A stretch of DNA of 64,000 bases from assembly GCA_029931535.1 (NCBI GenBank), contig JAQPZY010001501.1, positions 2,647,001-2,711,000 on the forward strand. The letters run 5' to 3'. This DNA is from Margaritifera margaritifera (taxonomy: Eukaryota; Mollusca; Bivalvia; Unionida; Margaritiferidae). Made by a program: the position numbers and the translations under genes. This document shows positions 52,801-62,409 of this stretch, one piece after another. Below the pieces are notes generated by a model, which saw nothing but the letters and a program-made list of their open reading frames with translations, searched no databases and had not been told where the DNA came from. Numbering within the stretch: position 1 is the first letter of the stretch; each line of letters begins with the position of its first letter.

Positions 52801-55800
52801 TGACTAGCATGACAATTAATCTATTTACCTGATCCCTATCCTTCCTTTACTTGCTTTCTTTAATAAACCATTTTTATGTAATATGCTCTAACATTTCATC
52901 AATAAGCACATACGTATAAACTTCAGAAGTACTAGTACTATGACATATTTCAGTGTTGACAAGCACATACCAAAAATAAGGGCATATGACCTTCACTGAT
53001 TTAAAAATTAATTGTAATTTTGCTTATTATCTATATTCTACAGTATTATGTAAAAAGATAAAAGATGCAGGTTCATTTAGTTATAATCATATTGTTGCTA
53101 TAACTTATTTTTATTTTCACAAATCGTTTGGCAGTTCTTCTACCTTTAAGTTCAAAGTATGCCTCAGCAAGGCTGACATGACTCTGTGCCATCTTCCAAT
53201 GAAAACTGCCATACACAATCCTCGTCAGGGCCAAACACCGGATTCTCTCCTGGATTGACTTGTCAACCTGCAAAAAGAGAGAATTTGTAAATACTAAACA
53301 GAATCAAAATATATGTCATGATTAATTTTTTAACTTTGTTTATAGTCATACGGTGAATCAAGATAAACATCATAAATTTCACTGCATGATCATGTACTCT
53401 ACTTTTTTAAGTCATTAAGTCTCAATTCTGTTAAAAATACAAAGAGTTCTGGGTTGTACCTTTGGGAACTTAGTAGACATTAGCCCAATTAATAATTGTT
53501 AGTGCCCTCTTCAAATTAACATTTGTATTTGAATGGAATAATCATCAATATCTATACATTGTCACCAGCATGTGAATAGTGCAAATGACAATTTTACTTT
53601 GGGGCATTAATAATAGTTCCACAATGTAATCAAACCTATTTATCTATTTACCTATAATCTATACAAGGCTGGGCCTGGGACTGACAAATATTTTGTCACC
53701 GATTTTGCAAAATTTATAACCACTTGGTCTCTTTTATTGCCACAACCAAATCGACTGAAATCTTTTTCAACAGATGTACCCTCTTAAATGTCTTATGCAT
53801 TGTTTAAGGGAAGGCAATTCATTTAATGCATTTTATTAAAACTATAGGTCAATTTGTTTTGTGGAAAATAACTTGGATTAAGCTTAAATAGCATCGTAAT
53901 CCTTTTTATATAAAGAAATGGGCTTAAAAATAAGGGTTTGGTTTGGTTTGATATTTTACAGCACAGCTACACAAGTTGGCTATTAAGTGTCAAGGCAACT
54001 GGAATAAAGTGCCTTGCCCAAGCACACACCACCTGACTCCTCTGATGAAGGAGTTGAACCTGTACCCTTTTTGAGGAAAGTCTGGCATGCCAACCGCTGA
54101 ACCACTGTGGCTCCAGGATTAAAAATAACAAAATATATTATGAAATTTAAATGTAACTTTTGCAACTTTGTACATGTACATGTGTAAGAGTTTAGTATTT
54201 ACTAAACTTTGTAAAATCCATAGTAATTTAACAGTTGCAACAGAATCTAAATATGATAAAAAAAATTTAAGATTTAAATATTGTCTGAAATCAGACAAGA
54301 AATAAGGTTGTACAAGAAAGTTAATAGTAATTTTGTTTAAAAAATATTCTGTGAATCCACTATTTTTAGTGGGGAACCAATTTTCATGGATTTTGTTTTT
54401 GTTGCAAACCATGAATTTTAAGATCCAAAGAACAATAATCCTTCGACAGAAATAACAGAATCCCTTCCCTAATCCATGATTTAAGTGCTTATGAAAGTGT
54501 CTCCTTTTGCAAAACCATGAACATTGATGGGCATGAAAATATATGAATTCAAAGTACAGCTTTGAATTTGTTCATGTTAAATTTGTGTTGTATAATCTAT
54601 TATTCTGAATATTTATTGACAAAACCTAATCTAAATTCATATTTGGAAAAATGAAAACCTTCCTATATGACCAAACAAAAGTTGATAAAAAATGATATAT
54701 TTTTCCTTGTTGCTTTATGTGTCACCTGGACATTTTATGGGATATAATTAAAGACAGTATTATTTTATATGAGCACACACTCAGCAGTAAAGTCTTTATT
54801 GACAGTGAAATCTATTGCTTAAACAGACTGTGTAAGCAAATATTTTATCTGATAATAAAGCATAAAATATTGTAGCACTGACTAATTTGTAACTTAGAAA
54901 AGTGTGGTATAGCTCTAAATTATTAAATATAATGAGTGTTAAACAAAGGGGATTAAAATAAAGTAATTTATTTAGTCTCCTTGTCTGGAAGATGACCAGG
55001 ATCAAATTTAAGGTGCCTCATCAAGTGGGAGAGGGGGGAATGTTTCAAGAATAGGCGAGTCAGCAATAAACTTGTGCAGCAAACAAATATTTTTCACAAG
55101 AAATATTTCCAACTGGATATGCTGTTTGCCAGATTAATAGTTTGTTTGCAAATTGCAAAACTGCTGATTGACAGGTCGACCACTGCAATAAGATGACTAC
55201 TAACATGTATAGCATGAGTGCTTGCACAGTGTAAGTTAACACCGGTAAGCATGCCAGTGCATTTTATAGAGAATATATAGTAACTCTGAGCTTCAATAAC
55301 TCAAACATATTTTATTTGATTTTGATCAAATATAGACCCAAACTAACTTCTTTGTATTTGAGCAACAAGTCTGTTAAATTTTTTAAATTCTGCAGGATTA
55401 TTACAGATTTTCCAATGCAAATGAGGTGGGTGGGGCTTAGAGAAAATATTTTAACTATTAATTAATAGAAATTGAACTGATTTAAATTGTCGCATAATTA
55501 TACCTTTCCTTTTTCAGCATATCTCCCAGCTTTCTTCTCTGCTATTCTTAACAGCCTGTCAGGTGGAGTCATGTTAACAGTTCTTTTACCATTCTTAGTC
55601 TTTATGTGCCTTCTACTGCTTGAACGGCCAGGTGATCTATGACTTTGTGGGCCTTGCATATCTAGCCCATCCACCTCATCCTCTTCATCTTCTTCTAACT
55701 CCTCTGATCTGTAACACAAATTCTTACATAAAAATGCATGTGCAGCATTGTTCTGCATGGTGTATGAATGTGGCCCTATCCATGCATTAACATTGGCTTT

Positions 55801-58800
55801 CACACAGCACTGATGTCCTCGTATTTTGTTACAATGATCCTTTTTCCAGGCCGCACACAAAACAAATGACTCTGAATTCTGCATCACGCATTGGCTGAAA
55901 ACATGGAATCCCATCATGTTCTCCAGTCGCACAAAAGAAATAAATGTTCCAAGTAGTGAAATAAAATTTGTTCTCTTTCCCTAATACATCATTGTCACTT
56001 GGAGCGATAGAAATAATGATTCACACAAAGTGGATTTTCACTTAATCTGCTCCATAATAACCCAGTGTGTATTCTCATATTTGTATCAATCAAAATACAA
56101 TATGGAATCTGTGTAATTTCATGAATGTACCTGCCAAACATCAGGTAGTTCCTTTATTCCTGACAGATATTATGCTGACCAATTTGCAAATGTGGTTATT
56201 TAACAACAGATCTATGAGGATAGCTCTCTTGTGAGATGCTCATGCACATCAATAGTTTACATCAGCTGATCAGAAACGTGTACCATCCCAGATATGGATT
56301 AAGTAAAGCCAACATACCTGATCAGTGCCATTACTATTTTTAAGGGAAACTTTAAGTTGCATCGGAAAGGTTTTCAAAGATTTTTTCATTTGTATGTATG
56401 AATAGTAATCAGACATGTTTTTTCTGGTATCAATGTTCACTGAATTCCTCGCATGCATTGAAACTCTCGCACTTCTGGCTCAGGCTTCAATGACCCCTTC
56501 AGGATTTGTTGAATGTAGATACCAGAAAAAAACATGTTTGATATTAATGTGTATACTGATTGAACAATTTCCTACATGTCATGTAGGTTGCTAGAGAAAT
56601 CTACTGATATACACGCAGAGATGTATTCAAAGAATAAATCATGCTTTAATTTCTTGAACTAAACTTAACCATAAATATACCTCTTAACTGGGTTCAAAAA
56701 TTCCACTTGTCCACTTATATTTACGAGTGGTGGCTGAAGGGCAAGTCACTTTTTCAATTGGACAACTGGCATTTTAAACTGATTCATTATTATGTACAGG
56801 ATGAGTAAAATTGATGCAGGACAAGTAAAAGTTCCAAGTCACTTGCCCTGCAGGACAAGTTGCCAACTCAACATTTGTCAAACCCTGCTTACCTTCCCTA
56901 ATATAAATATAAATATGAACAAAAGATTATGAAATTTATACCACTGAATCTTATGCAAAGAAAATGCCAGAAGTTTGTCTATTATTTCAAGAAATCATGC
57001 AGTTATCATTTTACTGGGGTCTCATAAACTTTTAATAAAATCTGACAAGTGACAAATGGTATTCATTATTTAAACACCGCTACAATAATTAAAATTTTTG
57101 GGGCTGACTTATTCTGTGTCATATTATATCTGAAAGGCTTTCATTTTAATGAAAAAAATACTGACTTATAGTTCCTAACATTTTGATTTTTTAAAAATTA
57201 AATATAGCTACAAATATGTAATTCCAAAAGAAAAAACAAATCCTTAAAAAGGATTTTTTAAAACTCCATATGCATACCTGCAAGGTCATGATGTGTCACA
57301 CAAAAAACATGAATTTTTACTCCCAAACCCCCCACATAGTCATGTATAAAAAACATTATTTCCAGTAAATATTATGAAAAAAGGAGAGAGTGAGAGCTTT
57401 CTTGACATCGTGATATATGCCTGTAATGTGTAGCCTGTTAAACAGTAAACAGTCTTCATTTGCAAAACTATCACCAATGGGCAGATTATATAGCTGACTG
57501 TCCAAGAGTCAATTAAAAGGTAAAGGCAGTCATAGATACGCAACCACCATTCCACAGATTTTTAACTGACTGACAATAGCTAGGACAATTTTGTGTTTGC
57601 TAGTACCTTTAGCATTGCTGTAAGACAGCCCATTAGACTACTTTTCATATATAGTACACAAGTGGAAAAACCCAATTCATTTGATGTTAATCAGAGATGG
57701 GTATTGAAGAAACAAAACTTTGTTGCCTGAAATAAGAATGTATAAGTTGTCTTTATTAAAGATTATTGGCTAGTTTATGATCAGCAGCAACATTTCTCTG
57801 CAGTCGGATTTTACTTTATACATAAAATTCAAAATGTGAGTATTTCAGTAGTTTGAATGATACAGTTAGGAGCAGTGTGGGAGTATGATTTTTGAAAGCA
57901 AAATGTCAAAACTCAGCTCTGATTCAGGGAAGGATGAGCCATAAGCAAGGTCAGCCCAGCAAAATTAAACTTCAGAACTCGTGGTTGACGGTGTTTGCCT
58001 TTGTGAAGCAATGCAGCAAGGGGTGCATTTTATACTTCGCATATATTGCAAATACTATATCAACATTAGTCTTTTTGGAGTTCATGACATACATAAGCAT
58101 AGTAAAACCACCCTGCATTGGGCCTGAAGTAGAAAGATCATTTTCAATGCTAAGATAAATTCAACAAGATCTTCTAGGAAGTTTGAACAACAGTATGATT
58201 GAGTTTATAATGAGTTTTGCAATAATGACATCTGCATCACCTTCAAACTCTCCAAGGAAATTCTGAGAACAGCAAAGTCAACAACTACAGGTTAACACTA
58301 TAGTCCACTGTTCAATGAATTTTAAAGAAACTTTGTGCATTTTTTTCGTCTGTCTCTGTGGTTGTGATTATGTGTGTGTATTTGTGTGTATGTGAATGGT
58401 GATGATATATGGCAATGCTAAGTCTACCAAATATTTTTTTTGTTTAAAAGTGTATTAAATGCTTCTAAAAAAAGATACTGTATTTGCTTTTATTAAAATC
58501 TGACTTTCCAGTCATTTTCTTTGGGTTTATATGAGCCAAAAACAACAACAACAACAACAATAATAATAATAATAATATTAATAATGATGATGATGATGAT
58601 GATAATAATAATAATAATAACAAAGTTAGTATTATTTGTGAATGTAATATATCACTTAAAACTACTATTACATTTCTTCATCTGAGTCTTCATAATCATC
58701 AGCATGCCGTTCTTGACGTGGTGATTGGGATGAACTTCTATGTCCCCTGATTCGTTTAACATCCACCACCATTGGCTCCATCACACCTGGTGTCTCAATA

Positions 58801-58820
58801 TCTGATTCTTCTTCTGACAT
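25688..58820 (-). CDS. TTC23: TTC23-like tetratricopeptide repeat protein, ten exons found
   Basis: Exons, 5' to 3': 58820-58672, 55708-55504, 53267-53144, 50516-50234, 45255-45129, 43697-43615, 40763-40681, 39718-39591, 33653-33504, then a terminal exon 25805-25688. The first nine join in phase into 444 codons. From about residue 100 they match the vertebrate TTC23 family along the whole length, including an ALTRIxYGxxHWK motif and an EVFGDYS...YLAQGN stretch. The last exon needs two incoming bases whereas exon 9 ends in phase 0, so one exon was not located. The predicted total is about 510 aa against 447 from memory for human TTC23; the extra length is an acidic, serine-rich N-terminus. TTC23 acts at the ciliary EvC zone in Hedgehog signalling (family knowledge, not seen here). 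TTC23L is the alternative assignment. Confidence 0.85.
26715..27615. repeat. 51-57 bp minisatellite, about 17 copies
   Basis: Units contain ATCTCAGTTATAAACACATA and AAATGTATGCATACATGAC, with length variation in an A-run. It lies between the terminal exon and exon 9 of the TTC23-like gene. Confidence 0.92.
29059..29601 (-). pseudogene. Reverse transcriptase remnant (DIRS-like)
   Basis: Two ORF pieces in order, with frame breaks between them, carry RT motifs: D-M-S-x-x-Y-F-H-I, F-P-F-G-P-S and Y-L-N-Y. The Y-L-D-D catalytic box is mutated. The F-T-K after the PFG motif is typical of DIRS rather than Ty3/gypsy elements (family knowledge). Confidence 0.7.
31000..31215. repeat. Imperfect tandem duplication, about 117 bp
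   Basis: Two copies containing AATTCTACTGTATT(C/T)ATGGA, then CATCTT(C/T)ATGGG. It lies inside the DIRS-like element. Confidence 0.8.
31200..31360 (-). pseudogene. Possible ORF1 fragment of the DIRS-like element
   Basis: A frame of about 50 codons on the minus strand ends in TGA and is glutamine/histidine-rich (LVQQFEEAAQEHKNEQ). It lies just inside the right inverted repeat, where a gag-like ORF would start. The function is inferred from position only. Confidence 0.3.
32065..32275. repeat. About 51-bp tandem repeat, 4 copies
   Basis: Units contain GTTATTATGCAATT...CCTGCTTGTTTGTC...GAGTCCTTGTGA. Confidence 0.85.
33504..33653 (-). CDS. TTC23: TTC23-like exon 9
   Basis: Residues 395-444, phase 0 at both ends. 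Acceptor TTGCAG|GAGGCA, donor AAAAAG|GTAACT. It contains SEVFGDYSEVVSDTYKLIG and YLAQGN, one of the best-conserved parts of TTC23. Confidence 0.92.
33885..33995. repeat. Imperfect tandem duplication, about 57 bp
   Basis: Two copies containing CCACCTGCAGTATGA(A/T)GATG and TCATA(G/A)TTCCTTT. Confidence 0.85.
34375..34815. repeat. 64-bp tandem repeat, 7 copies
   Basis: Units contain CACTAGTCACCTCATATTAT and AGAGTAGACCCTGAACTACT. They lie in the intron between exons 8 and 9 of the TTC23-like gene. Confidence 0.93.
35530..35680. repeat. 71-bp tandem duplication
   Basis: Two copies of a unit containing AAAGCATCATAAACTAGTAT and CTGAATTTGCTTAGACATGT. Confidence 0.9.
36024..36187. mobile_element. 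Fold-back (palindromic) element
   Basis: Two inverted arms of about 56 bases (containing GATATATTTCATC and TGTGGTAC) are separated by about 45 bases. Confidence 0.8.
36620..36780. repeat. Interspersed repeat, copy 2 (inverted)
   Basis: Reverse complement of copy 1, including TCGCATGGCATGATGGGAAA and a decayed palindrome. It directly abuts MITE copy B. Confidence 0.75.
36790..37010. mobile_element. Twin-hairpin MITE, copy B
   Basis: Terminal inverted repeats TACCATATATACTC(A/G)CG flank two adjacent hairpins: one with arms ACATAGA(A/C)CCTGATCTGC, the other CATAGACCCAGATCTGC. Each loop contains a CGCATAATGCG-like palindrome. Confidence 0.9.
37971..38165. mobile_element. Twin-hairpin MITE, copy C (degenerate)
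   Basis: The same layout with diverged ends and damaged hairpin arms, in the intron between exons 8 and 9 of the TTC23-like gene. Confidence 0.8.
38389..38411. repeat. (CA)n microsatellite
   Basis: About 11 CA units. Confidence 0.95.
39591..39718 (-). CDS. TTC23: TTC23-like exon 8
   Basis: Completes Ser352 and encodes 353-394. Acceptor TCTTTCAG|GTTCAG, donor GAGGAG|GTAATA. It carries HGPEHTKTLEVQDELARLF, a TPR-like stretch equivalent to the human KFLSIQDEF region. Confidence 0.9.
40681..40763 (-). CDS. TTC23: TTC23-like exon 7
   Basis: Completes Asn324 and encodes 325-351 plus one base. Acceptor TTTAACAG|TTATAA, donor GAAA|GTGAGA. The segment DTALALAQAYSCTGKEEAE is a TPR helix pair matching the family's SAHIVAHAAVASG region. 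Confidence 0.87.
41053..42193 (-). mobile_element. Internally deleted pogo/Tigger-type DNA transposon
   Basis: Ends match as inverted repeats: CAGTGGTCCCCCTCTTA at left and, reversed, CAGTAGTTCCCCTCTTA at right; CAGT..TTCCCC-type ends are usual for pogo elements. On the minus strand about 41560-41380 encodes a remnant of the CENP-B-like helix-turn-helix (LSLD*KLKAIQRNKK, then PKIIAEKFDVRKIQISSII). No DDE domain was seen. It lies in the intron between exons 6 and 7 of the TTC23-like gene. Confidence 0.75.
42895..43135. repeat. About 52-bp tandem repeat, 4-5 copies
   Basis: Units contain CATACAACAGTGACAGAGAA and ACTTAGCTAAATCCAAAATA; the last copies diverge. Confidence 0.87.
43615..43697 (-). 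CDS. TTC23: TTC23-like exon 6, follows an AC acceptor
   Basis: Residues 297-323 plus two bases. It begins LEQSKGRH straight after ...CAACAC and ends AHSIAGA plus AA|GTAAGT. The join Q-E-C-G-R/L-E-Q lines up with R-E-L-A-G-V-E-Q of human TTC23 (from memory) without a gap. Confidence 0.85.
43698..45128 (-). other. Putative U12-type (AT-AC) minor-spliceosome intron of the TTC23-like gene
   Basis: On the minus strand the intron starts ATATCCTTT (45128-45120), the U12 5' splice-site consensus. Near its end it has TTCCTTAAC (43713-43705), the U12 branch-site consensus, then ACAACAC with AC at 43699-43698. Joining there keeps frame and family alignment. The branch A to 3' end distance is about 8 bases, at the short end of what is known for U12 introns. 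Confidence 0.8.
43745..43945. repeat. 22-bp tandem array inside the putative U12 intron
   Basis: About nine units of TATTACTTTATTCTGTGTTA(TC). The array begins about 30 bases from the branch-site motif of the AT-AC intron and makes spurious plus-strand ORFs. Confidence 0.9.
45129..45255 (-). CDS. TTC23: TTC23-like exon 5, ends at a U12-type 5' splice site
   Basis: Completes Arg254 and encodes 255-296. Acceptor TTCATCAG|GTTGTC. It ends ...PIYQECGR and is followed directly by ATATCCTTT. No GT donor in the vicinity gives a continuous, family-matching frame; the AT donor does. Confidence 0.85.
46975..47255. repeat. 30-bp tandem repeat, about 9 copies
   Basis: Units contain CCAATTTTCATTAAATTCTA followed by AGCTGTTGTA. 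Confidence 0.92.
47354..47574. mobile_element. Twin-hairpin MITE, copy D (inverted relative to B)
   Basis: Same terminal repeats and both hairpins as copy B but in the opposite orientation; both hairpins are nearly intact. Confidence 0.9.
47925..49492. mobile_element. 1.57-kb DNA transposon with ends related to the MITEs
   Basis: Left end TACCGTATATACTCGATTAT; the right end, reversed, reads GTACTCTATATACTTGCTTA. The common core ATATACT.G.TTATAAGT resembles the MITE ends. A short degraded, acidic coding trace on the minus strand (48,640-48,410) could be a transposase tail. Likely non-autonomous. Confidence 0.6.
49851..50015. mobile_element. Possible short transposon fragment
   Basis: A GC-richer island in AT-rich intron with ACAGGGGGGTGTGGATGGGG at its left side, GGGGCGCCAAAAC inside and TAGTACGTTACTGCACGA at right. 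It resembles ends of common non-autonomous hAT-type repeats; the assignment is from general resemblance only. Confidence 0.35.
50234..50516 (-). CDS. TTC23: TTC23-like exon 4
   Basis: Residues 160-254 (split codons at both ends). Acceptor TTACAG|GTTATG, donor GCCAG|GTATGT. It has amphipathic helix pairs of TPR type, including a LFQLNYTLGKAQ helix equivalent to the family's ELFHTMGRAL helix. Confidence 0.9.
51040..51780. repeat. Degenerate repeat of about 130-150 bp units
   Basis: Four or five diverged units recur with AGTCAGGAGGA, ATGCTGCAGAA, GCCAAATTTG and AATATAAAGC motifs, ending in a GACAGATGGACAGACAG stretch. This resembles a common molluscan interspersed repeat; the family name is not known to me. 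Confidence 0.7.
53144..53267 (-). CDS. TTC23: TTC23-like exon 3: first TPR, strongest match
   Basis: Residues 119-159 plus one base. Acceptor TTTGCAG|GTTGAC, donor AAAG|GTAGAA. It carries RCLALTRIVYGSFHWKMAQ and AEAYFELKG, near-diagnostic of the TTC23 family. Confidence 0.93.
53937..54114 (-). mobile_element. tRNA-derived SINE, copy 2 (different body)
   Basis: Minus strand: a head with GTGGTTCAGCGGTTGG (A box) and GGTACAGGTTCAACTCC (B box), a body with TTGGGCAAGGCACTTTATT, and a tail ending in repeated CAAAC (AAACCAAACC). It lies in the intron between exons 2 and 3 of the TTC23-like gene. Confidence 0.8.
55504..55708 (-). CDS. TTC23: TTC23-like exon 2
   Basis: Residues 50-118. Acceptor TGTTACAG|ATCAGA, donor GGAAAG|GTATAA. 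It holds an acidic patch (ELEEDEEDEVD), then an Arg/Ser-rich stretch, then PPDRLLRIAEKKAGRYAEKG, which aligns with the first helices of the TTC23 repeat domain. Confidence 0.85.
56395..56565. mobile_element. Small inverted-repeat element
   Basis: AACATGTTTTTTTCTGGTAT-like arms at about 56,412-56,440 and, inverted, 56,510-56,545. It is consistent with a decayed MITE. Confidence 0.5.
57930..58165 (+). pseudogene. hAT-like transposase remnant with internal deletion
   Basis: The plus frame joins a possible TTF-type zinc-finger start (LQNSWLTVFAFV...SKGCILYFAYI) directly to a hAT dimerisation motif (GPEVERSFSMLR, as ...AERSFS..R in family members), then a stop. The middle of the transposase is missing. 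It lies in the intron between exons 1 and 2 of the TTC23-like gene. Confidence 0.5.
58538..58621. repeat. Compound trinucleotide repeat (AAC/AAT/ATG)
   Basis: AAC, then AAT, then ATG, then AAT units in sequence. Confidence 0.95.
58672..58820 (-). CDS. TTC23: TTC23-like exon 1: start codon and acidic N-terminus
   Basis: Residues 1-49 plus two bases. It starts MSEEESD and ends in an acidic run. A pyrimidine-rich acceptor (TTCTTTCAG at 58849-58857) lies 28 bases upstream of the ATG, so a 5' UTR exon is likely. The donor AT|GTAATA fits the phase of the next exon; unspliced, it would stop at once. No homology supports this exon, only phase and composition. Confidence 0.65.
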
Positions 58821-59875
58821 TATGCAGCTCTATGCTTTATGTGTAAATCTGAAAGAAGGGAGATGTTAACAATATTTCAATAGTTCATTAAATTCATATA
58901 TATCCACCATTACATAATTGAGCCTATATTAATTCCACAGTATTCACATGTTGCTTCTTGTTTTTTTTTATTTATGAATTTGATGAAGCTGTACAAAAAC
59001 ACTCCCATTCTGCCTAATAAGTTGATGTCTGCCATGTGGAGTTTAATGAGTACCTATGTGAAGTACTTTATTATGGAAGTGCTGCTTTGTAGTAGGCAAT
59101 TAGAGGGTAATTAAGGGTGTCATGCTCAAGAGCATAAAAATGGGTAAGCATAGGATATAACCGATAACCTATTTGTAGCCTGGATCACCCAGCCCTTTAT
59201 GTTTTCATCACTATGCCATGGAAAGCCAAACCAGAGCCTGGGAAGAAAACAAAGTGGAAAAACAAAAAGAGGCGACCAACATTTTGGAGTCCTAGACAGC
59301 ACTATAACCACTAGTCCGAGTTGTTATCAGCTTCCTTTTTTTTTCCTAACATGACTGTTGGCAAAGAACAACTGTACTAAGACAAAATCCATCCTGGACA
59401 GTCCAAGCCATAGACAATACAGATCATCAGGCTGCTTACTGCAAATTAATAAAAGTATCTTAACTGACATTTGTATCCAGACAGCAAGTATAATCCTTCT
59501 TCTATTGATTCATGGCATTAAATCCTTTAGAACACTCACTTTTTATTATTAATCTCTGTCAGAACAGAATACATGATCTGTATAGTCTGTGGATTAGACC
59601 ATCCAGTACGGATTCTGTCTTAGTATGGTTGTTCTCTGCCACCAGTCATGTCAGAAAAAAAAGAGGCAGTGAACAACTTGTTGGTCTATCTGAGCAGTGA
59701 CAAAGGCAAAATAAATTAGTAGTGAAAAATATGCATGCCAAATCTCGTTTTTAAGGTAAACATAAATAAAATTTATATCACTTATAAAGAATGTTGCAAT
59801 ATCGAATTAGTTATATTCTAGACTAACATAATATTTGTGTCATGCAGTTTATGAAGTCATCATTTTAATGATGTT

Positions 59876-60058
59876 GGGAGCCACTGTATCTCAATTGGTA
59901 GAGTGGTTGATTTGTAATTCAAGGATCACAAGTTCAATACCAGACTATCATAGCTTGGGTCGGCTGCCTTGGTGTTTCGGTGGGAAAGGCACTAAGCTCC
60001 CATTTCCTCGGCATGATATAGCTAACATGGTGTTAAAAGCGCTGTTAAAACTCATTTT
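59876..60058 (+). mobile_element. tRNA-derived SINE, copy 3
   Basis: Plus strand: a head with TATCTCAATTGGTAGAG (A box) and GATCACAAGTTCAATACC (B box). The body GGGAAAGGCACTAAGCTCC and TTTCCTCGGCATGATATAGC is shared with copy 1. Confidence 0.82.
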
Positions 60059-60662
60059 CAAGGGTCGCAGTTTTGACCGCTTATTTCTCCAGACTGACGT
60101 GTGCAAATTATCTATGCAGATACAGTATAGGCAGGTTAACACTAACATATCGGTTACAAATCAGCCTAACTCTCTTATAAGCAAGCACCTGCTGTTATTC
60201 ACTCATACATCTCACCCACGCAAAATAAGGACTAAAACAGTTTACATTTCAACCCCTCTCTAGCATTAAAGACACCGGCATGCATACGCCGTCTTAAAAA
60301 CGGTATACGCGCATGAAACTGGCGAAATATTGTAAAAAAAAATAAAATAGTTGTCGATCAATTCCACTTCACTATGGACGCTAATTACCTGCTCTCACAC
60401 AAGGACGAGAGTTTAAGATTAATTATTACAATGAATAAAATCATAAATATTGTCAGTCAAATACTACATATATAGTACAATTCACTTTTAAAAATGAGAA
60501 AATTCTAAAAATTTAATAAAAATAAACGAGTTGCTGGACACATTAATTGTCTGGTTAGAAAACTTAATTCTTAGATAGAATGTTTAAAACAAATTAGATT
60601 TATTTTGAAAACCAGTCATATGTTTTTCCTAGAGGGCAGCACCTATATCACAACAGCAAGCA

Positions 60663-60680
60663 TGGCGAATGTTTCATTGG
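60663..60680 (+). CDS. Candidate first coding exon of a plus-strand gene
   Basis: AGCATGGCGAATGTTTCATTG is followed by a strong donor (GTGAGT). It would encode only MANVSL. The start context (AGCATGG) is good, and it lies about 1.8 kb upstream of the TTC23-like start in divergent orientation. No downstream exons were identified. Confidence 0.2.
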
Positions 60681-62409
60681 TGAGTTGGATCAACCGGTCG
60701 ATTTTCCGTGCAGCTCTTAAATATTGGTTTAGCATATTGCTGTATTATATGTATATTACATTGTTATGATATGCCCGCCATAAGGCGGAGCGCGTTGTGT
60801 TATGATGTATGTCCGTTCGCCAGAGACTGGTACCAATTTCGTTTCTGCACAGTTAATTTACAGTACAGGTAGCAATCTTGATATATGGCTTGTACTTGGG
60901 ATAAGGAAGAATCCTATTGATTTTGGGGGTAGAAGGACAGAGATCAAGGTGACTGTGACTGACTGAAGAAAAATTGTTTCCGCACAAGAACACGAGTTAT
61001 CCACCATATAAAGTACAAGTTGTACAGGTCCTGTACTTGCAACCCCAGTACAGGGCATATATCCCCTGGAGTTGTCACAGTTTTACATGGTCACTACACT
61101 TTTTCCATATGTTACTAACTTTCTTCTTTAAAGAATGCTATGAAATATATATGAAATAAAAGCCAATAAAATTATCTTTCTAACTATGTATTTTTTGTTA
61201 GTGTTATTTATTTAGATTTACACTTTATCACAGGTACGAAAAGTAAATTTCAGGTAATTCACACTTCCTGTAAAAAATCAGGATTTCAGTGACTCGTGCG
61301 TAACGTGTGGTTTATTTGGAATGACTTTAAATGTTCATGAAAATTTCCAGCCAATCAGAAAATTGAATGACAGTTAGTGCTGAATTTGAATAAATAAAAT
61401 ATCACAAACCATGCTGAAGATATTTTGATGCAGATTTAACTATAAATCATACACAATCTGCAAAGTATATGAATATTCTTCACATAGCATTAGATTCTGC
61501 ACATTCTGGTCTTTAATTTGATATATAAAATGTTTATCGCAAAGGAGATTAAGCATGCTGGACTTTGCTTTAAAGGTAAGAACTTTTTAGTTTTTCAACT
61601 TTGCCAAGAATGTGGTTTTGATGCAATCTTGAATATTTTACAATAATTGTAAAACAATCATATGTGACGAGTAATTTAAGACCATATGAATCGATAAATG
61701 TTCACAATATAGTTGTTTTGACTTATGGCTAACAAATAAAATGATCTCAATCAATTTGTAGCATTTATTCATATATTTTAAATGCAAATTCTTCAAGACA
61801 AAATTGTTCTTCATAACCATTAAAAATCACAGTTAACATATCAAATTTTGTTTTCCCATTCAAATATAATCATTTTGCTAGTTCATTATTATAACTTTTT
61901 TATATAGTAAACTGTTCAGTTAAAAATATGAGTATAAATCATGAATCACAATAATTGTCTTGAATTTTCATGTATGCTGTGAAAATTACAGTTAAACCTC
62001 CCTTAAATTATATTTATATATAGTATGGTTCAATAGTTTAAATTTGCTAGCTTATTCTTCTTTCTTTTATAGTAAACAAATATAAAATAAATAATAATAA
62101 ATTTTTTTTTTGATCATGAATAAAAAATTACACAAGCCCCTTTTAAAATTTTGTTTGTTGTTAATACTATATTTATATACTGAGTATAGTATAATAGTGG
62201 GTCCTTTTTTACTTTGATGTCTATGGAAGCTATTCTGGTAATACATACATTCTAAGCTGTTCTGGCCTTTTGCCTTGCAGATGTGACGAACGAAAAAATA
62301 TTGAACCATGTCTGTCCATGAACAAAAACATATATTCACTCTTCAAAATGGAGTTGTACCTGAAAATATAACTTTCCTTGAGAAGTCAGAGCTGTTAGTG
62401 AACTTACAA

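Noticed and set aside
55498..55932. 144-codon minus ORF taken as one exon
   Set aside because: Only its last 68 codons match the TTC23 family; the upstream part is intron read-through before a TTACAG acceptor.
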